Shown piece by piece: positions 5,099 through 5,697 of a stretch of 5,697 bases of DNA. The stretch comes from CAYZFD01 sp964477735 (lineage in GTDB: Bacteria > Bacteroidota > Bacteroidia > Flavobacteriales > Flavobacteriaceae), in assembly GCA_964477735.1 (NCBI GenBank), contig CAYZFD010000075.1, positions 1-5,697 of the forward strand, read 5' to 3'. The notes below the pieces were generated by a model. It saw nothing but the letters and a program-made list of their open reading frames with translations, was not told the origin of the DNA and did not search any database. The number at the start of each line of letters is the position of its first letter. Position 1 is the first letter of the stretch. A program made the translations under genes and the position numbers.

Positions 5099-5697
5099 AG
5101 GCGTGGTTTTTGTTTGGCAACAACCACTGAAAGGTCATATCCAGAAAAACGTTCGAGATAGGTCTCTAAATCTGTCCCAAAAGCATCAGACACATTCAAA
5201 GCTCCCCAACTTCGAAGATATTGCTTCACATTTCCTGGTCCTGCCAAATGTGCTGCGGCCAAAATGCCCGACTCTGTGATCTCAATGCCACTAATTTTTA
5301 GCCCCACAAAACGCCTAATATCCCGCCGAAGCACCCATTTGTTGCGCTGAAGATTTCTTAAAAACACCCGCTCTTGCAATTCAGGGGTGCGCAAAAAATA
5401 AGGCAAATTGGTAACGCGATATAAACGAAGGGTTTCAGCCCCAAATTGATACCTACCCAAATGGTCATAGGCATTGATTTTGTGATAACGATTCCCCGAC
5501 TCTTGAAAACCTAAAGCCGACGAAAAGGCCAAAAATCCATTTTCTAAAAACAATGAAAAGGATGGATAATCCGAATCTTGGATGGCCGGAAATCGGCACA
5601 TTTGGGGGGTCAGATGCCCTGTCCCCTCTGCTTCAAATGTTGATGTTGAAGGGTTGAATAGATTGCTGCTCGTTAGTAAGGCAGACAATCCCAAACA
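5095..5697 (-). CDS. Lysozyme-like (putative peptidoglycan hydrolase) protein, 5' end missing
   Basis: The frame is open from the right edge to TAA at 5097-5095, giving about 200 residues. No ATG is seen at the visible end (only TTG at 5694), so the gene begins outside the window. The first residues, CLGLSALLTSS, look like the core of a signal peptide, suggesting export. Numbering from the TTG codon, FQESGNRY (63-70) followed by GRYQFG (80-85) resembles lysozyme and lytic transglycosylase folds, where a Glu starts the ESG motif and G-x-YQF lines the cleft; Glu65 would be the catalytic residue. A second block, ITESGILAAAHLAGPGNVKQ (139-158) and then FGTDLETYLERFSGYD (172-187), resembles Bacteroidota proteins annotated as LysM or peptidoglycan-binding, though no LysM repeat is visible here. 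Cleavage of peptidoglycan is an inference from these motifs. It is convergent with the methylase gene, overlapping it by 4 bp. Confidence 0.65.
   Translation of the reverse strand, partial: CLGLSALLTSSNLFNPSTSTFEAEGTGHLTPQMCRFPAIQDSDYPSFSLFLENGFLAFSSALGFQESGNRYHKINAYDHLGRYQFGAETLRLYRVTNLPYFLRTPELQERVFLRNLQRNKWVLRRDIRRFVGLKISGIEITESGILAAAHLAGPGNVKQYLRSWGALNVSDAFGTDLETYLERFSGYDLSVVVAKQKPRL
5103..5127. terminator. Hairpin just after the dnaA-operon stop codon, possible terminator
   Basis: GTGGTT (5103-5108) pairs with AACCAC (5122-5127). After a one-base mismatch, TTG (5110-5112) pairs with CAA (5118-5120), closing a 5-base loop. The hairpin starts five bases after the methylase stop codon and lies inside the last codons of the lysozyme-like gene. 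Neither strand has a U-run after the stem, so it is not a classic intrinsic terminator; it may only stabilise the 3' ends. Confidence 0.3.

Overview
The window looks like ordinary chromosome from a member of the Bacteroidota, probably of the Flavobacteriia or a neighbouring class. Four things point there. DnaA is very close in sequence to the Bacteroidota type. dnaA is followed by a low-molecular-weight tyrosine phosphatase gene and a TP-methylase gene, an order I associate with this phylum. Start codons lack Shine-Dalgarno sequences and tend to have A-rich leaders. One intergenic region carries an exact match to the Bacteroidota promoter pattern TTG-N17-TAnnTTTG. The DNA is AT-rich and genes are tightly packed. 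I see no tRNA, rRNA, insertion sequence, phage or CRISPR sequence. No gene-free stretch exceeds 300 bases; the longest is the 184-base thioesterase/dnaA intergenic region.

Layout, left to right. (1) On the minus strand, a GNAT acetyltransferase gene is followed with no gap by the first 90 codons of prmC, which runs off the left edge. (2) Divergent from these is ribD, the bifunctional riboflavin deaminase/reductase gene. (3) A hotdog-fold acyl-CoA thioesterase gene converges on ribD, and the two 3' ends overlap by 14 bp. (4) A 184-base intergenic region separates the thioesterase gene from dnaA, which points the other way. It holds an 11-bp inverted repeat made of an A9 and a T9 tract. (5) dnaA, the phosphatase gene and a divergent RsmI-like methylase gene form a probable operon, with gaps of 30 and 3 nt. 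(6) A minus-strand gene for a lysozyme-like, probably exported protein converges on the methylase gene. Their stop codons interlock, and this gene's 5' end lies beyond the right edge.

Functionally this is housekeeping: translation termination (PrmC), flavin synthesis (RibD), acyl-CoA turnover (thioesterase), replication initiation (DnaA), probable signalling (phosphatase), probable RNA modification (methylase) and probable cell-wall turnover (lysozyme-like). The genes do not form one pathway.

I found no convincing new multi-gene system. The points most worth following are the substrates of the phosphatase and the orphan methylase in the dnaA operon, the lysozyme-like protein with its candidate catalytic Glu, and the A9/T9 inverted repeat upstream of dnaA.
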